Positions 23,243 through 36,273 are shown, counted from the stretch's first letter. The stretch: 64,000 bases of DNA from Gaeumannomyces sp. JS-464 (GCA_002197995.1 NGZR01000003.1:6386001-6450000); one strand, 5' to 3'. Program-made: numbers and translations. Notes: generated by a model not told the origin, from the letters alone.

Positions 23243-24618
23243 GAGGATTCGTCGCAGATGCGAGCCGAATTGACGGTTGCGAATGGTCCAGTTTCTACGA
23301 AGCCTTGCAGCGGGTTCAATGTATCAGTGGGCAAGCAGCCGCTGATGGAGGCGAGATTTCGCGACTAAAAGTTGATCTTAGACCCCTCAGAGCTGCCAAA
23401 TTGCCTTAGGAGGCAGGTACCGCGACAAATTCGTCAACCATGCTCCCCCGCATTATATCCGAGGTTCGGCACGATAGCGACGACGAGCGGGACCTTGGGG
23501 AAGGGCGATCAGACGAGCTTGGCATCTACAAATAGCAAAGGCACTTGTCAAGGATCCGTCATTGACGCTTATTGGAAACTCTGGGCCCTAACATCCTCCG
23601 AGGCCCCTGCTTATTGATCCTATTGGCATACAAACACCAGCGATAGCCGGATTCTTTGGCAAGCCAGTTGATAGTGATTTGACCACGTGAACTGCTTTTC
23701 ATGTAAGCCTGGAGAGGCTTGGCCTGGCCGTCTCCCGCCGGGAGCTGGAACGGTGACGTGACGCAGAAAAAGATCACAGGGCCCACGCCCCAGTGTCCAC
23801 CGATGGGAGGCGAGCCAGCCGCGAGATAAGAAAGATAAGACCCACTAATCGGCGGTGTCAGCGTCCCTCACTGGCCGTCGGAGGGTGCGTTGGTGGGGCG
23901 GCACCCTGAAAGTAATCCATACTGTGTGTGTTGACACCATGCTAGGAAAAGGGACCGCCAAAAACATCACCTCGCGTGCTCAGGCCGCATAATGTTTTTG
24001 CCCCTCAGTCGTCCGTCCTGCAATCGGGGGCGGGCAGCAACAGCAACAGCGGCACCAGCACCAGCACCAGCAGTCATGGACCTGTCTAAATTCTTCCCAC
24101 CGTCCTAACTCAGGCACACGCATACGCCCGTCCCTTTGCAACATCCACACGTGTCGTGAGTGAGACCGACTGTTGGATACCTGTGCCACGAGGTAACTAA
24201 CTAACCCTGGGTCTTTTTGTCGGTGGCCAGGCCTCGATCGAATCAGTAGCTCCGCACCGCATCACCGCCTTCACCTCCTTCGTCTCATCGCTTCGACCAG
24301 CAACAGCCTTTGCTGCCTTCCACCCAACACCTTGCCCTGCCAGCGAACCCAAACCAACTGCCAGCCGAGTCGCCTCTCGAGGCTAATTCCGGATCCGAAA
24401 ACCCTCCTGCCGCCCACCCAGTCCAGCAGGCAACTCAAAAAGACAAACGACAACAAGTAACGGATAGACGCCCGCTCGACCGACCCTTCCTGACCAGCCA
24501 CACGCCCCTCGCTCTCTGGTCTTCATTCCGGCGGGAGCCCTGCGAATGAGCGCTCAGACGGGAAGAAGTCGATCGTCTTCACTCAAAGTCGGGCGCACCA
24601 ATCCATCCATGCCTCACA
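23243..24618. promoter_or_regulatory. Divergent promoter region between SDR and FYVE-RING genes
   Basis: No gene is seen. The part nearest the FYVE-RING start (about 24240-24610) is C-rich leader-like sequence. A short CAG/CCAGCA repeat lies at about 24036-24073. Confidence 0.45.
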
Positions 24619-24638
24619 ATGTCTGCTCCTGCTGCTGA
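24609..24638 (+). promoter_or_regulatory. Overlapping upstream ORF at the FYVE-RING start
   Basis: ATG at 24609 opens a 9-codon frame that ends at TGA 24636-24638, overlapping the main ATG at 24619 in another frame. If it lies in the transcript, it could lower initiation at the main start. Transcript start not known. Confidence 0.4.
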
Positions 24639-26712
24639 GGGAAGCCGGCCTCCACGCCCCAGCGACGGCCACGAGGCCGCCGATGACGGAACCGCCTCTG
24701 TCTCGGGAAGCTCCTACATAGGCAGCGACGCCCCCGAGGTTGAGCCCTCCGCCTGTCGCTGGCGCAACGAGAGGTACTTCGATCAGGAGTGCTCTCGCTA
24801 CTTTGACTGCCCCTCGCACATTGTCGAGCGCGCCGTATCTGAGCACGGCGACGGAGACCGGCACGCACACGGCAGTCCCGCTCCGGCGCCAGGAGCGGAG
24901 CCAAGGGCCAACCATGGACTACCCGAGGGCGCCTCAACGTCCGCCTCGGCCGGGATCGACCAACCTAGCGGCGCGCCTCTAGCCCAAGCTCCTGACCGCG
25001 TGGTTGCTGGCGACAGCAACGACGAGGCCGTGGCAGGGAGGCCGGTTGCAGTGGATGACGGGCCCGCCGAGCTTGGTGCTCCAGATACTCGTGCTCCCGT
25101 GCCGACCCCACCACCGCCCAGCGCCGCCTCGACTGTGGGGGAGGTTCAGGACGGCCAAGAAAACTCTCCACGCCCGGCCGTCGTTGGAGCGCCGCAAATC
25201 CAGACTGCGACTGCTCTCCACGCACTATCCAACCCCGGTTCGAGACCCCTACCTGCCCGTCCGCCTCGTGACACTGAAGAACCGCCGCTCCCGTCGCTCC
25301 CGCCCCCGTCGCCCCAGACCGAACGCCCTGCGGCCCGGTTGGGCGCGCCGCCGACCTTGGTTCCTAGAGCTAGCCGAGCAGGGGAGGGCACCGGCAGGCG
25401 GCAGCCTGCGCCTGCAATAGTGTTACCCAGGTGGCAGCCTGACGCCGAGGTGACGCTGTGCCCGATATGTCATACTCAGTTCAGCATTTTTGTTAGGAAG
25501 CACCACTGCCGGTACGTTCGTAGCCACACGCGCTGACCCACGAGCAAGCTTGGTTGACTGACAAGCGCAACTTGTCACAGTAAGTGTGGAAGGGTGGTCT
25601 GCAACTCATGCTCGCCCCACCGAATCACCATTCCATTCCAGTTCATCGTGCAGCCGCCGGGCCAGACGCGCGGACCGCGATATCCGCATCCCATGCTCGG
25701 CGGCGATCTAGGCTATCCCGATTCGAGCGCTCTGGTGGGCGGCGACCGCGTGCGCCTGTGCAACCCCTGCGTCCCCGACCCGAATACCTCTCCACCCCAG
25801 GCCCAGCTCTCCCCTGGCGCTCAGCGGTCGCCCCACAACAGATCCCAGAGCACCGCCGGGTCCGCCCAGGCCGCCCCCGACGGGGTCTCAGGCCGCCGCC
25901 CAGATATCTACGTCTCTCTCGGTGCGATCGGCAACGCCTACGCGAGAAGCAGGAGCATAACCATGGTACGTTGACGCCTGCGAGCCTCTATCCTCCTCGT
26001 TCCGTTTGCGACTGACTCCGGGCCCTCCACCCCTTTGACACCAGCAGCAACCCGAAGGTGCCGTCCCCCGGGATCGAGAGGATCCAGCAACCCTTACCCG
26101 TCCGCGCAGAGGAGCATAATGACAGGCACGCCGCCTTCATACCTCCCCTCTCAGCATCGCTATCAGCCGGCCATGGATCCACGGCAATCAGGTGGTCCCT
26201 CGACGACGGCTCACTACCGCCACCGCCGGAGCCTCCCGCCCCCTCCTCCCCAGCCGCAGTACGAGATCGCGGAGGAGGACGAGTGCCCCGTGTGCCACCG
26301 CGAGCTGCCGCGGCGAACACTACCCAACGTGGAGGCGCTGCGTGAGTCGCACATCGCCACCTGCATCATTACCCACAGCACATACGGCGCTTCCCCGGCC
26401 CGCCCCGCCGCCTCATCGTCGACAGGTAACGGTGATGGCGGGGAGGGGTCTTCGTCGTCGTCGGGCGCTCAGGGGCAGACACGCCTTCCCCCGATCCCGC
26501 CCCGCCGCACAGGCATGTTCCCTTATCTGGCGACGGAGAAGGACTGTGTCGACTCCGCCGAGTGTACTATTTGCCTCGAGGAGTTCGAGGTTGGGGCCCC
26601 CATGGCCCGTCTCGAGTGCCTCTGCCGCTTCCATCACGCCTGCATCTCGGCCTGGTTCGTTAACCATCCGGGTCGTTGCCCTGTGCATCAGCACGACAGC
26701 TTTGGCTACTGA
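24619..26712 (+). CDS. FYVE and RING domain protein (Pib1-like E3 ligase candidate)
   Basis: Likely endosomal ubiquitin ligase: FYVE binds phosphatidylinositol 3-phosphate and RING recruits an E2. About 648 residues in three exons (24619-25511, 25581-25965, 26045-26712). The first 270 residues are Pro/Ala-rich and disordered. The FYVE finger starts at CPICHTQFSIFVRKHHC, continues across intron 1 into RKCGRVVCNSC and ends VRLCNPC. A Cys/His cluster CPVCHRELPRR comes next, then the C-terminal RING CTICLEEFEVGAPM with CLCRFHHACISAWF and CPVH. One base is missing in the five-C run 26065-26069; adding it restores the frame leading into GSRGSSNPYPSAQRSIM. FYVE-plus-RING architecture is that of yeast Pib1, but this protein is more than twice as long, so orthology is only probable. 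Confidence 0.87.
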
Positions 26713-27887
26713 TTCGTCTTGTTTCTGGCTTTGGTTTCTGCTTGCTAGGCTTCTGCCCGGCGCCGGATCAATGCCATCGTACCTCCCATTTGCATACATA
26801 TCGAGTGCATACACCTATATACCCATCTTTGTCTCTCCCACTCCAATTGTCGCAGCCCACAAATTTTTCCCTCTTACATCGAGTTTATCAAACCCTCATC
26901 TTTGATTGTTCTCGGGTTGTTGGTTTTTTTTTCCTCCCCTCGTTGTCTCGCTAGGCACCTCGGCATGCCAGGTGTTGGGGAGAGTCCCCAGCGCTCAAAT
27001 CTTTGACGGGAGTCATACTTTCTACTTGGTTGTTTATTTCGGGGCGTATTCTAGCAGCGTATCAGACGTTGCTATCTTTTTTTTTTTTTCCCCCTTTGCT
27101 GCGCATCTCTCCAGTGTGCCGGTATCTATGATGGATCTTAAATGTGTATTTGAGCAGAGAATCACTGGTCGCCACTAGATTGCATCACATCAATTCTAGC
27201 GTGCTTTTGCAGGCTTCTCAATTGGGTCGTTCTGTTGGGTTCAGAGTCTTCATCCTCGGCACCTCTCTCTGCCTTGACAAACTCGACTATGAAAACAGGC
27301 AGGAAATTTCAGTGGCTGAAATGGCGTGAGTCACCTCGTGACAGTGACGCAAGTCCATCCGGTGTATAGAAAATAAATCAAAGTGTGCCGACTGTGTCTA
27401 TTATTTCTTATTTGGCCTTTTATGGGTTTCCCCATCGGCCCCATGTATGGAGTCGGGGAAGGTGTGGAGGAAAAAAGAGACTCTGAATCTAGATGCGCTG
27501 CTACCCAGATCCGACGTTATGAGAGAGACGTGTGTTGGTTGGGCCAGCACAACTGGCTGCCTAGATAACGAAACGAAAGAACTCCCTCTTTTCCAAACAG
27601 ATATGTCAAGTCCGTCACTCCGGTACACTACCAAAAGTGAATTCACTGTGCTTTACTGTGCACCAACACTGCTCTTTATACCGTGCAACAGGGGTGGGGT
27701 GAAACGAAAAACGCGTGGATTTATTACTTTGGGTTCCGACCAATTAGAGCAGTCGGAGGCGATAGAGGGGAGACCAGGCACTCGGCCGAGGGGGTGGACA
27801 GGATAGAAGAGAATACAAAAAATAGATGAGGTTTGTTCGCTTGATACATGTGACCTTCCCCTGCCGTCCAGGCTGACAGCACGAAAT
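26713..27887. other. Convergent 3' spacer
   Basis: 3' regions of the FYVE-RING and ABC transporter genes, T-rich in places (26926-26935, 27078-27091). No gene is seen. Confidence 0.5.
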
Positions 27888-30800
27888 CTACCTGTCGAGG
27901 GCTTGACTTTGGCACTAGAATTTGTAGAGTTTCCGAGGTCAGTTGTTTGGTTGATACATGGCGAGCGGGCCTGAGGCAAAGAGAGGGGTATAAAAGGGGT
28001 AATCGAAGACAGAATACGAACCATGTGCCAATAAACCCCCCGCTTCTTCAGCAGCTCGGCGTGGCTGCCGCTCTCGAGCACCTTGCCCTCTCCCAGGACG
28101 TAGATGACATCGGCCTTCTGGATCGTGCTCAGGCGGTGCGCGACGGCGACCGTGGTGCGGCCCTTGGCGACGCGCTCAAAGGTGGCCTGAATCAACTTTT
28201 CCGTATCCGAGTCGAGCGACGAGGTGGCCTCGTCGAGCAGGAGAACCTGCGGGTCGCGCACGAGGGCGCGCGCGATGGCAAGCCGCTGCTTCTGGCCACC
28301 CGACAGCGACACGCCGCGGCTGCCAATGTCGGTGTTATAGCCGTCGGGCAGGGAAACGACGAAGTCGTGGATGGAGGCGTCGCGGCAGGCGGCGTGGAGC
28401 CGCTCGTCCGAAACCGAGGCCGGGTCATCGATGCCGATCAGGACGTTGTCGCGGATCGAGCCCTGGAACAGGGTCGGCTCCTGCGCCACGAGCGACATGA
28501 GGCGGCGGTACTCGAACACGTTGACTTCCGAGGCCGCCACGCCGTTGAAGAGAATGCGGCCGCGTTGCGGCTCGTAGAAGCGCTCGAGCAGCGACACGAT
28601 GCTGGTCTTGCCCGACCCGGACGCGCCGACGAGGGCGGCGAACTGGCCCTTGGGGATGCTGAGGTTGAGGCCCTTGAAGATGGAGACGTCGCGGGTCGGG
28701 TACTTGAAGTGCACGTTCTCGAACTCGATGCCGACGCCCTGGTCCGCGTCGGGCACCGACTTTTGGCCCTCGACGGCGCGCAGGTCCTTCTGGGCCGTCT
28801 CGCGGGCGCCCAGGATGCGGTTGGCGGCCGCCGTGGCCTGTGCCGCATTGGGGCCGAAGCTGAGTCCATTACCAGCCGACTCGGCGCCCTGGATGACGGC
28901 CATGTAGCAGACGAAGAACTGCGTAATGTCGAATTTCGCCCGACAGCACCAGGCGCCCGCCGTACCAGAATATGAGCGCCTGGCACGCGAGGCTGACCGA
29001 GTCGCTCAGTGCGAAGATGAGGGTTGAGTACCTCGCCTTCTTGTTGGCCCTGACGACGTGGCTGTGTAGCAGGTCGGAATAGCGTGTGCAGATGGCGTCC
29101 TCGAGCGTTAGGGCCGTTACGGTCCGGAACGCCCCAATGCTTTCCGAAGCCCATTTGCTGGATTCTGCGAAAACGGCCGCGTACATCTTCTCGAACTCGA
29201 TTTCGTACTTGACCCTGAAGTAGCCCGCAGACAGGCCTATCGGCATGGTGACAAAAATGGCAACCAAGGCAAGTTTCCAGCTGAAGGCAAGGGAAATGGC
29301 GAAAGCTCCGATAAGGTTGAAGACAGAGGTGTAGACCATGGTCATGTTGATTCCCAGGAGCTCCTCAAGCTGCTTCGGGTCTCCGGCTACGCGCGCTGTC
29401 AGCGAACCGGTCGAGTTGGGCTCCTCATCGTAGTACGGGATGCGCTGGTACAGGATGGCGCGGAAGTACTGCTGGCGATAGACGGCGCAAATGTAGTGCT
29501 GCAGGTAGATGGAGCTGTAGCCCAGCGCAAAGTAGGCAACGCCGACTCCGATGGCTAGGACGAACCACATGAGCGACAGGAAGGCGCCTTCGTCCAGGAT
29601 CCGCTGAGGCGGCTGCTGGAAGACGGCAATGGTCTTGGCGAACAGGTACGCCTGGAGCGGGACGGCCGAGCCGGCCATCATGGCCGCAACCACCGAGATG
29701 ACGTACAAGGGCAAGCGCGACTTTTGCTCGGCGAGAAGGCGCCCAAAGCTGTGGACAGGACCCCGGTCGCGCCACCCAGCAATGGCCGCGACATCGGCCT
29801 CAGACATTGCTGCGCTCTTTGTCCGGGCCAGGTTGTCGCCGAGGCTCTCCCCAGCGGGGCCGTCGCTGTCGTCGTCGTTCTCGTCGCCGAGAGACAGCTG
29901 CTGGGCATGCACCAGGCCGTAGTAAACGCCGGTCGGGTCCTGGAGAAGCGACTCGTGCGTCCCCTCCTCGACGCACCGCCCCTTCTTCATGACGCAGATC
30001 TTGTCCGCCGTCTTGATGGTGGAAAGCCGATGCGCTATCGTAATCGTAGTCCGGTTTCGAGAAACCCTCTCGAGGGCTTGCTGCACAATGCGTTCACCGC
30101 GCACGTCGATGGCCGAGGTCGCCTCGTCCAGGATCAAGATCTTGGGCCGCTTGATGATGCTCCGAGCGATGGCGATGCGCTGCCGCTGGCCACCAGAAAG
30201 CTTGGTCCCTGAATCTCCGACGATGGTCTGGTAGCCGTCTGGCAGCTTGTCGATGAACTCATCTGCAAACGCCTCAGCGCAGGCCTCACGCACCAGCTCC
30301 TTCTTCCTCTCCTCCGGTGCATCTTCAAACTCGGAGCCGATGAGACCGTACATGACATTTTTCTCGATAGTGTCGTTGAAGAGGAACGGCTCCTGCTGGA
30401 CCAAGCCGATCTGAGACCTCCACCACTTGACATTGATCTCGTCAATTTCGTGGCCGCACGTCGAGATGCTGCCCTTGAGCTGGACGGGAGGGCCAGTGGT
30501 GTTTCCGAGCAGGCCAGAGGATCCGGCCTCGCCTTCCTCCTCATCATCGTCCGAGTCCTCCGACACGGGGGTGCCACCATTCTTCTTCGCCTTCTCCGCC
30601 TTTTTGGCCTTCTTCTTCTCCTTTGCCTCTTTGTTCTTGTCTTTCTCGATAGCCTTTTCCAGCACGTGTTGGTCATTCTTCAGACTGTACCACCTCTCGA
30701 TCAGACCAACGATGGTGCTCTTTCCAGAACCTGACGGGCCGACGATGGCTGTAACTTTGCCGGCAGGGAAGGTCATGCTGAGGTTGTCGAGGACTTTGAC

Positions 30801-32012
30801 GTGCGGGCGGCTAGGGTAAGCGAAGTCGACATCCGAGAAAGAAATGTCGGCGTTGGCCGTCCGTCGGGCTCCTTGAGGTAGCCAGGATCGGACTGGGGGC
30901 GTCAATAACGATAAAGAACTCGCACGCAGCAACCATGGCCTTGGCCACGGCAATGAGTGGAGACGAGATGCGCTCGAGGGAGATGACCATGATCATGACC
31001 GACATCAAAACGATAATGATGCCTCCGATACTGCCAATACGGCCGTCGACCAGCATGCGGGTTCCGTACCAGAACGTGAGAGCCCAGGCGGCATACATGG
31101 CAAAGAAGACGAGGGCGAACTGGGCCGAGAGAAGCGGAGTGGTGGTCTGGCCAAAGTTCCTGGCCTTGTGCGCCCATTCGGCATATCGGAGGGCGAGGCG
31201 CTCCTCGGCTCCGCAGGCAGTCACCATGCGGATGCTGCCGAAGGCCTCGCTGGCCACCGAGTTGGCTTTCGTTTCCGCCCTAGTCTGCCGAGACTGGCCC
31301 TTGACGATGAAGGGCAGCAAGATAGACACGGTGATGACGATGAAGAGGATGACCGACATGCATACGAGGGTCAGGAGCCACGACCAGGTGAAAGCGATGA
31401 TTATGGCGGCGATGATCATGGTGAGGAACTCGACAAAGGTCCCCAGCTTCTCTGAAATGCCCAGCTGGAGAGTGTTGGCCGTGCTCGTGATGGTGCCGGC
31501 GGCGGCACCCGAGGGCATCGAGTCCAAGACATGGATGGTCTGTCTAAACAGGGAGGTCAGGTAGTCGAGGCGTATCGCGGCTGACATGCGGATGCCGATG
31601 AGGCGGAAGCAGAACTTGCTGACGTAGTTCAGAGCGAAGCGGACGAGAAAGAGGATAAAGATGTACAAGGCGAGCCGGTTCAGGTTGTTCTCAAAATTCG
31701 ACCGGACGGTGGGGTCGCTGAAGTTGAAATCGGTGAAGCTGTTGACAAGCTGGCCAAAGACGACGTTCATCAGCGGCATGGTCGAGCCGGCACCGATGGC
31801 AGCGAGAGCGGCCGAGACCATGAGGACGTAGTCGAAGGGCTGCGCATAGCTGAAGATGCGGAGGTAGTCGTGGCCTGGGGCGGGCGCTGGCGCTGGCCGC
31901 CGCCTTCTCCTCTCCCTTGGCTGGCGGCTTCTCCCCTTCGTTGGACAGAGGGCCGCATGGGCAGCCGGCGCGGTAGCCGACACGGCGGCGCGTCTTGTTT
32001 TTCCGCGCTCAT
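27888..32012 (-). CDS. Full-size ABC multidrug transporter (ABCB/MDR type)
   Basis: ATP-driven exporter of about 1340 residues with the order TMD1-NBD1-TMD2-NBD2. NBD1 has Walker A GPSGSGKST, signature LSGGQRQR and Walker B ILILDEATS. NBD2 has GASGSGKTS, LSGGQKQR and LLLDEATSSLD. NBD1 carries an unusual Lys-rich then acidic insert of about 80 residues between Walker A and the Q-loop (QQEPFLF). The last exon is tiny: intron 27915-28021 (donor GTTCGT), then CQSQALDR and stop. The likely start is ATG 32012 (MSAEKQDAPP). Frame breaks: one extra base in TTT 28934-28936; one missing base near 30855-30867 and another near 30886-30891; and three changes in the GC-rich N-terminal stretch (about 31874-31890, 31941-31955, 31981-31988). 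The N-terminal 50 residues are therefore uncertain. Substrate unknown. Confidence 0.92.
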
Positions 32013-33774
32013 CTGAGAGGTGGTGCGCCGGACTTGCAATGGGGACCGGGGGGTAGGAACAAAAGTCGGAATATGAAATGAGCGAGAGACACGAAAGGGT
32101 GGAAAGTAACCAAGCAGGAATCAAAAGTTTGGCTACGACATCTCGAGCGCTTGTCGAGAGGCTCGACTGGTCGCTGCAAGAGGCCAGGGACGCTGCGGCA
32201 GAAATGGGGAGAGGCAGCCGCCGTTTTTGTATTGTCTTGCACGTCGTCTATTCGACGACGTTTGTTGCCAAGCCCAGAAGCCCTGACGGAGAGCCGCTAG
32301 GACCCAAAACATCCATCCCTTTCCGCCCAAGAAAATAATATGAACGAGCAGCCCTCGGTCGTAGCCTGGGGTCGGTCCTGCCAAATGCGGCAGCCAGCAC
32401 GTGTTGTGGCGCTTGGCTGCCTGGGCCGGGTCGCCTGCAGCGCTGGGAGGCGTCTTGGCGAGCAAAAAGGGCCCAGACGAATTGTCGCTAGCCTCCCGCA
32501 GCCCTGGGACCTGTACCCAGCATTGAAGCCTGGGACCCATGCCCCAAGCTCTGTGCATGTCAGCTCGGGCTTCGCATTCTCCCGCAACCCCGGCCTGTCG
32601 TCGCACCGCCCGTCTCAAGTCCAGCACCATTTGGTGATGATTTGATTGATGGTTTCCTGCGTAATAATTCTGACGCTGCGAGTCATCTACACCGCAGGAC
32701 TCATCCCATCATCTCGATGCCTACCTTGGCGTCGGCCATCTGTCCTATCTGTTCCGTCGCACAAAGTAAGCTGCATGGCCGCGATCCCTCAGGACTAACT
32801 CGTTGCGGTGTATCGTCTCGCTTGTTCCGACACCAAGCGGGGCAAAAAGCAGAAAATGATACAGAGCTATACGACGCGTGAATACGCGTCTGGCACTTCA
32901 AAGAGCTTCTCCAAACGGTGGCGGAATGTGCAATTTCGGAGGCAGAATCCGCCATGCAGGGTCCCAGCGTTCCAGCTTAACCCTAACCCCGACTGTCATC
33001 TCCTGACAGGAGCCCCTGAAAACCCCGGACCGTCACCAGGAACATGCTCCGTATGACCCGCGGCGAACCACTCCGGAGTGGCCAAATCGCCAAGTTCTGG
33101 CCGGCTGCAGAAAAAGCTCGCTGGCATGAGCAATCTCGGCCAGAGACCAGGTCAGCTCGGCACTCGGGGAGTCATAGTGTCCGGCCAGCCTTGGCAAATG
33201 CCGAACCGAGAGGAGAGCGGGTGTTGGCCAGTTCGGGTGCAAATCGTCCATTGGGCCGAAAGGTGAGCCACGGCCGTCCTTTATCCGGCCCGGGACAGTG
33301 GCTCACTGCGCCCCTGATGTACGTTTAAGGTTGTGGCGTGTCCATTGGGCCCTTGACCCAGACATGCTTCTCCATTGCCTCGAGCCTATTCCACTGGCGG
33401 CTTTCACATCACCACTGCCAACCAAAGCCTGATGTTTAACTCGAGCCTGGCCGCTCTGAACCACTATCGTCTGAAAGCTTCATCGCCATCGCCATTCCGG
33501 CAACCTGCCGGTCGAACGTCACCATGGAAGAGTTAGCAAGCCTTGTTGTGTCTCCAGATACTTTCTCCATTCGCATAATATAAATTGCAAGCACCTGCGG
33601 AACGAGTCTTCGTTCTCTGAAAGATGCCCTCGCTCGGCAGGCATCCCGTGGGGATCATCAATAAGCCCGGGCTTTCTACACTCATGCCTGCCCCCGAGAC
33701 TCAAGCGGACGCCCCGAAACCTATGCGTCCCCTAGACTTAGAAAAAGGTCTCTGTCTAACTGCGCAACCACGGA
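32013..33774. other. Divergent 5' spacer, no gene seen
   Basis: 1.76 kb between the ABC transporter and F-box-like gene starts. It contains one short telomere-like match (TTAACCCTAACCCC near 32977) that is too short to mean anything. No supported coding sequence. Confidence 0.5.
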
Positions 33775-35842
33775 ATGGACATCGGCGTTCAACCTCAAAA
33801 TCATGAGCCAGCACTGGACCCATTCATCTTTCGACTGAGCCCGGAACTTCTCCTCTGCATAACCGACCGACTTTCCATTGCACAAGGCGCAGCTCTCTTC
33901 CTGACGTGCAAGCGGTTCCTCCCCCTGATATACCGCGTTCGCTGGCGCAGGCTGCTGCGAGACGTAGACGACGACGGAAATCACAACTCTTCATGGACCG
34001 ACAGCACCTCCTCGTGGGACGACAACAACTCCTCGTGGACAGGCAATCCCCCCGTCTGGGGCAGCAGCTTCCCTTGGAGCAACGACGCCTTCGCCGCCGC
34101 CGAGGCCGAGGCCAGGGACCGGCGTCTCGGGCGCGTGGCGACGGGGGACCCGGACGACGACCGGATCGAGCTCCTGCTGCTCCTGGAGCGCGACATGCCG
34201 GACCACTTTGTGTGCATGACTGGCTGCCGCATTCTGCACCGCTCCGATCCGCTCCGGGACCGCGCCTTCGCCTGCCCCCACGAGCCGCGCGACTGCGAGG
34301 AGGCCGAGTGCGGCGCCTACGTGACAGGGTACGTCATCCTGCTCGTCTTCATCTCCTTCTGTGTCCTCTGCATCCGCCACATCGGCCGCCTCGAGGACCG
34401 ACTCCCCTCGCCCGTGTCCCCGGTACCGCCTCCTCTGTGATCAGGTAGGCAGGTGGTGGTGGTGGTGGTGGTGGTGGCGGTGGTGGTTAGTCATTCATAT
34501 AGCATCGTCCCCTGTAGCTTTGTTTCACCTGAGCAAAATCTGTTGCGTTGTTTTTTTTTTTTTTTTTGCCATCGTCCACTGCTTTGTTCGAGTGCAAGCG
34601 AAACCGCAAGGTTCAAGCGGTGCAACTTACACCGAACCATAGAAGGCTAATAGCTGACGGCTGACGCAGGCCCGCGCCCGACAGGTTCAAGATCGACCGC
34701 CCCCGGTACGTCATCAGCGCGAGCCACATCCACCGCGTCTTCCGGCACATGCGGACGGGTGGGCGGTCCGGATCGCCCGCTTCGAGCCTGGCGGCGTCGA
34801 CGGCCTGGACGCAGGGCTACGGCGACCCGGCCGAGGACGACCCGTACTACTACGACTCCCGGCCCTGGCGCAAGCTGCTGGTCGAGCCGTACGTCGACCA
34901 CGCCACGGGCCACGTCATGGTCCACGCCGTGCAGTACTGCTGGCGCTGGGACGACGCCGACTCCGACTCCGACGATTCAAACCCTTCCGACTCGTCCAGC
35001 GACGCGCCGCCGCCGCCGCACGGTCCCGCCCACCAGAGACGCCGCCTGCCCTGGTGGTCGGCCGAGCTGTCGGTGCCCTGCCCGCACATGCTGCAGCGGG
35101 GCGAGCTGGACCGCCTGTGGCTGGAGCTGGCGCCGGAGCCACCGCTGGGCGCGCTCCCCATGGCGTCGGCCCCGCTGCGTTCTCTGTACTCCGACGGCGA
35201 CGACGACGCGATCGCGGAGCCGCCGCTGCTGTTCGACGCCCAGCAGGGACCGGCGGCGGCGGCGGCGGCGCCCCGACAGCCAACAGCAGCAACGGCAGCT
35301 CCTGGGGGTGCCCGGCCAAGCGCCCGACCACGAGGACGCGGCGCGCGCGCGCCGCCTGCCCGGACTGCCCGACCGAGGTGCTACTGACGGAAATCTGCTA
35401 CGGGGCCGACAACAGCGTCCTGGCCGAGGGGGCCGAGGTCATCCTCGACTCGTGGCAGGACTTCAGCTGCCGCCTGCCGACGGACCCGCCGTCCGGGCGC
35501 GGCAGGGTCCACGCCAAGTGCGTCTTCAGGTGCTGGCCCGTCAGGCACAACCGGCGCTCACAGCTGCCGGGAGACATGGTCTGCCATGGTAGCGGCGATG
35601 GCAGCGACGACGACGGCGACGACAACGGCGACGACAACGACAGCGACAGTGATGGCGATGGCGATGGCGATGATGACAGTGATGCAAGCAGCGTCATATC
35701 TGAGCCACACTTCTGGACGTCCAAGAGGAAGGCCGTCTTTCCCACGCGCGGCGGAATCAGCGCGGCCGGCGACCTAGCCAAGGAAGCGCCGCAGGCGCTG
35801 CTGTCATGGAAAGATCCCGAAACCATGCGCGAAGACGTGTAA
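33775..35842 (+). CDS. F-box-like hypothetical protein
   Basis: About 575 residues. The N-terminus after MDIGVQPQNHEPALDPF has an F-box-like helix pattern (FRLSPELLLCITDRLS then ALFLTCKRFLPLIYR). If it is a true F-box, the protein would link a substrate to an SCF ubiquitin ligase. The middle part holds Cys/His pairs (MTGCRILHRSDP, FACPHEPRDC) and the C-terminal part CPDCPTEVLLTEICYG, followed by an acidic Asp-rich tail. A 341-bp intron is inferred at 34329-34669 (GTACGT donor, GACGCAG acceptor; exact phase gives TGPAPDRFKIDRPRYV). The intron holds a GGT microsatellite. One base is missing in the C-run 35271-35274; adding it leads into the CPAKRPTT frame. No function beyond the possible F-box can be claimed. 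Confidence 0.72.
34452..34487. repeat. (GGT)n microsatellite in the F-box-like gene intron
   Basis: About twelve GGT units with one GCG interruption, inside the inferred 341-bp intron. A T-run follows at about 34552-34567. Confidence 0.85.
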
Positions 35843-36273
35843 CGAGTGATCTAAAAACCAGGCCTGCTCATCGTTTCAAGGCAAAGCAAGGGGCTTGGGC
35901 AGGGCAAACAACTTGGTGGAATCTCGGCTTTTCGGTAAAGCTTGTGGTAATGAAAGGCATCAATTTGGCTGAAGTTAAAGTTGGGATTGGTGCTGGAGTT
36001 GGAGTCGGAGTTGGTTGCGGCGGACCCAAGTGTCAGGAAAGAAGAAAAAAAAAACCGGTGCCCGAAAAAGAGAATAGACTCTAGCCTACAAATCATGGGT
36101 TACATCAAAACATCCTTTCTCCTGTATTCCCGTCATTAACGTCGTCTCTAAGGAAAGAAAGAAAGAGAGAGGCCTAACGAGAGAGGGGAAGGGAACCAAA
36201 GAAGAAAAAGAAGTTGGAAAAAATCATCGCCGTGCACATAAGACTGGTCCAGTTGAAAAAAAGAATGCGATAC
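35843..36273. other. Convergent 3' spacer
   Basis: 3' regions of the F-box-like and Fun30-like genes, A/G-rich near 36150-36220. No gene is seen. Confidence 0.5.

Noticed and set aside
27653..27887. Read-through extension of the ABC transporter past its last intron
   Set aside because: The extension has no similarity to transporters, whereas splicing 27915-28021 gives a short usual tail and stop.
32977..32990. Internal telomere repeat
   Set aside because: Only two units of TTAGGG-like sequence, expected by chance in 64 kb.
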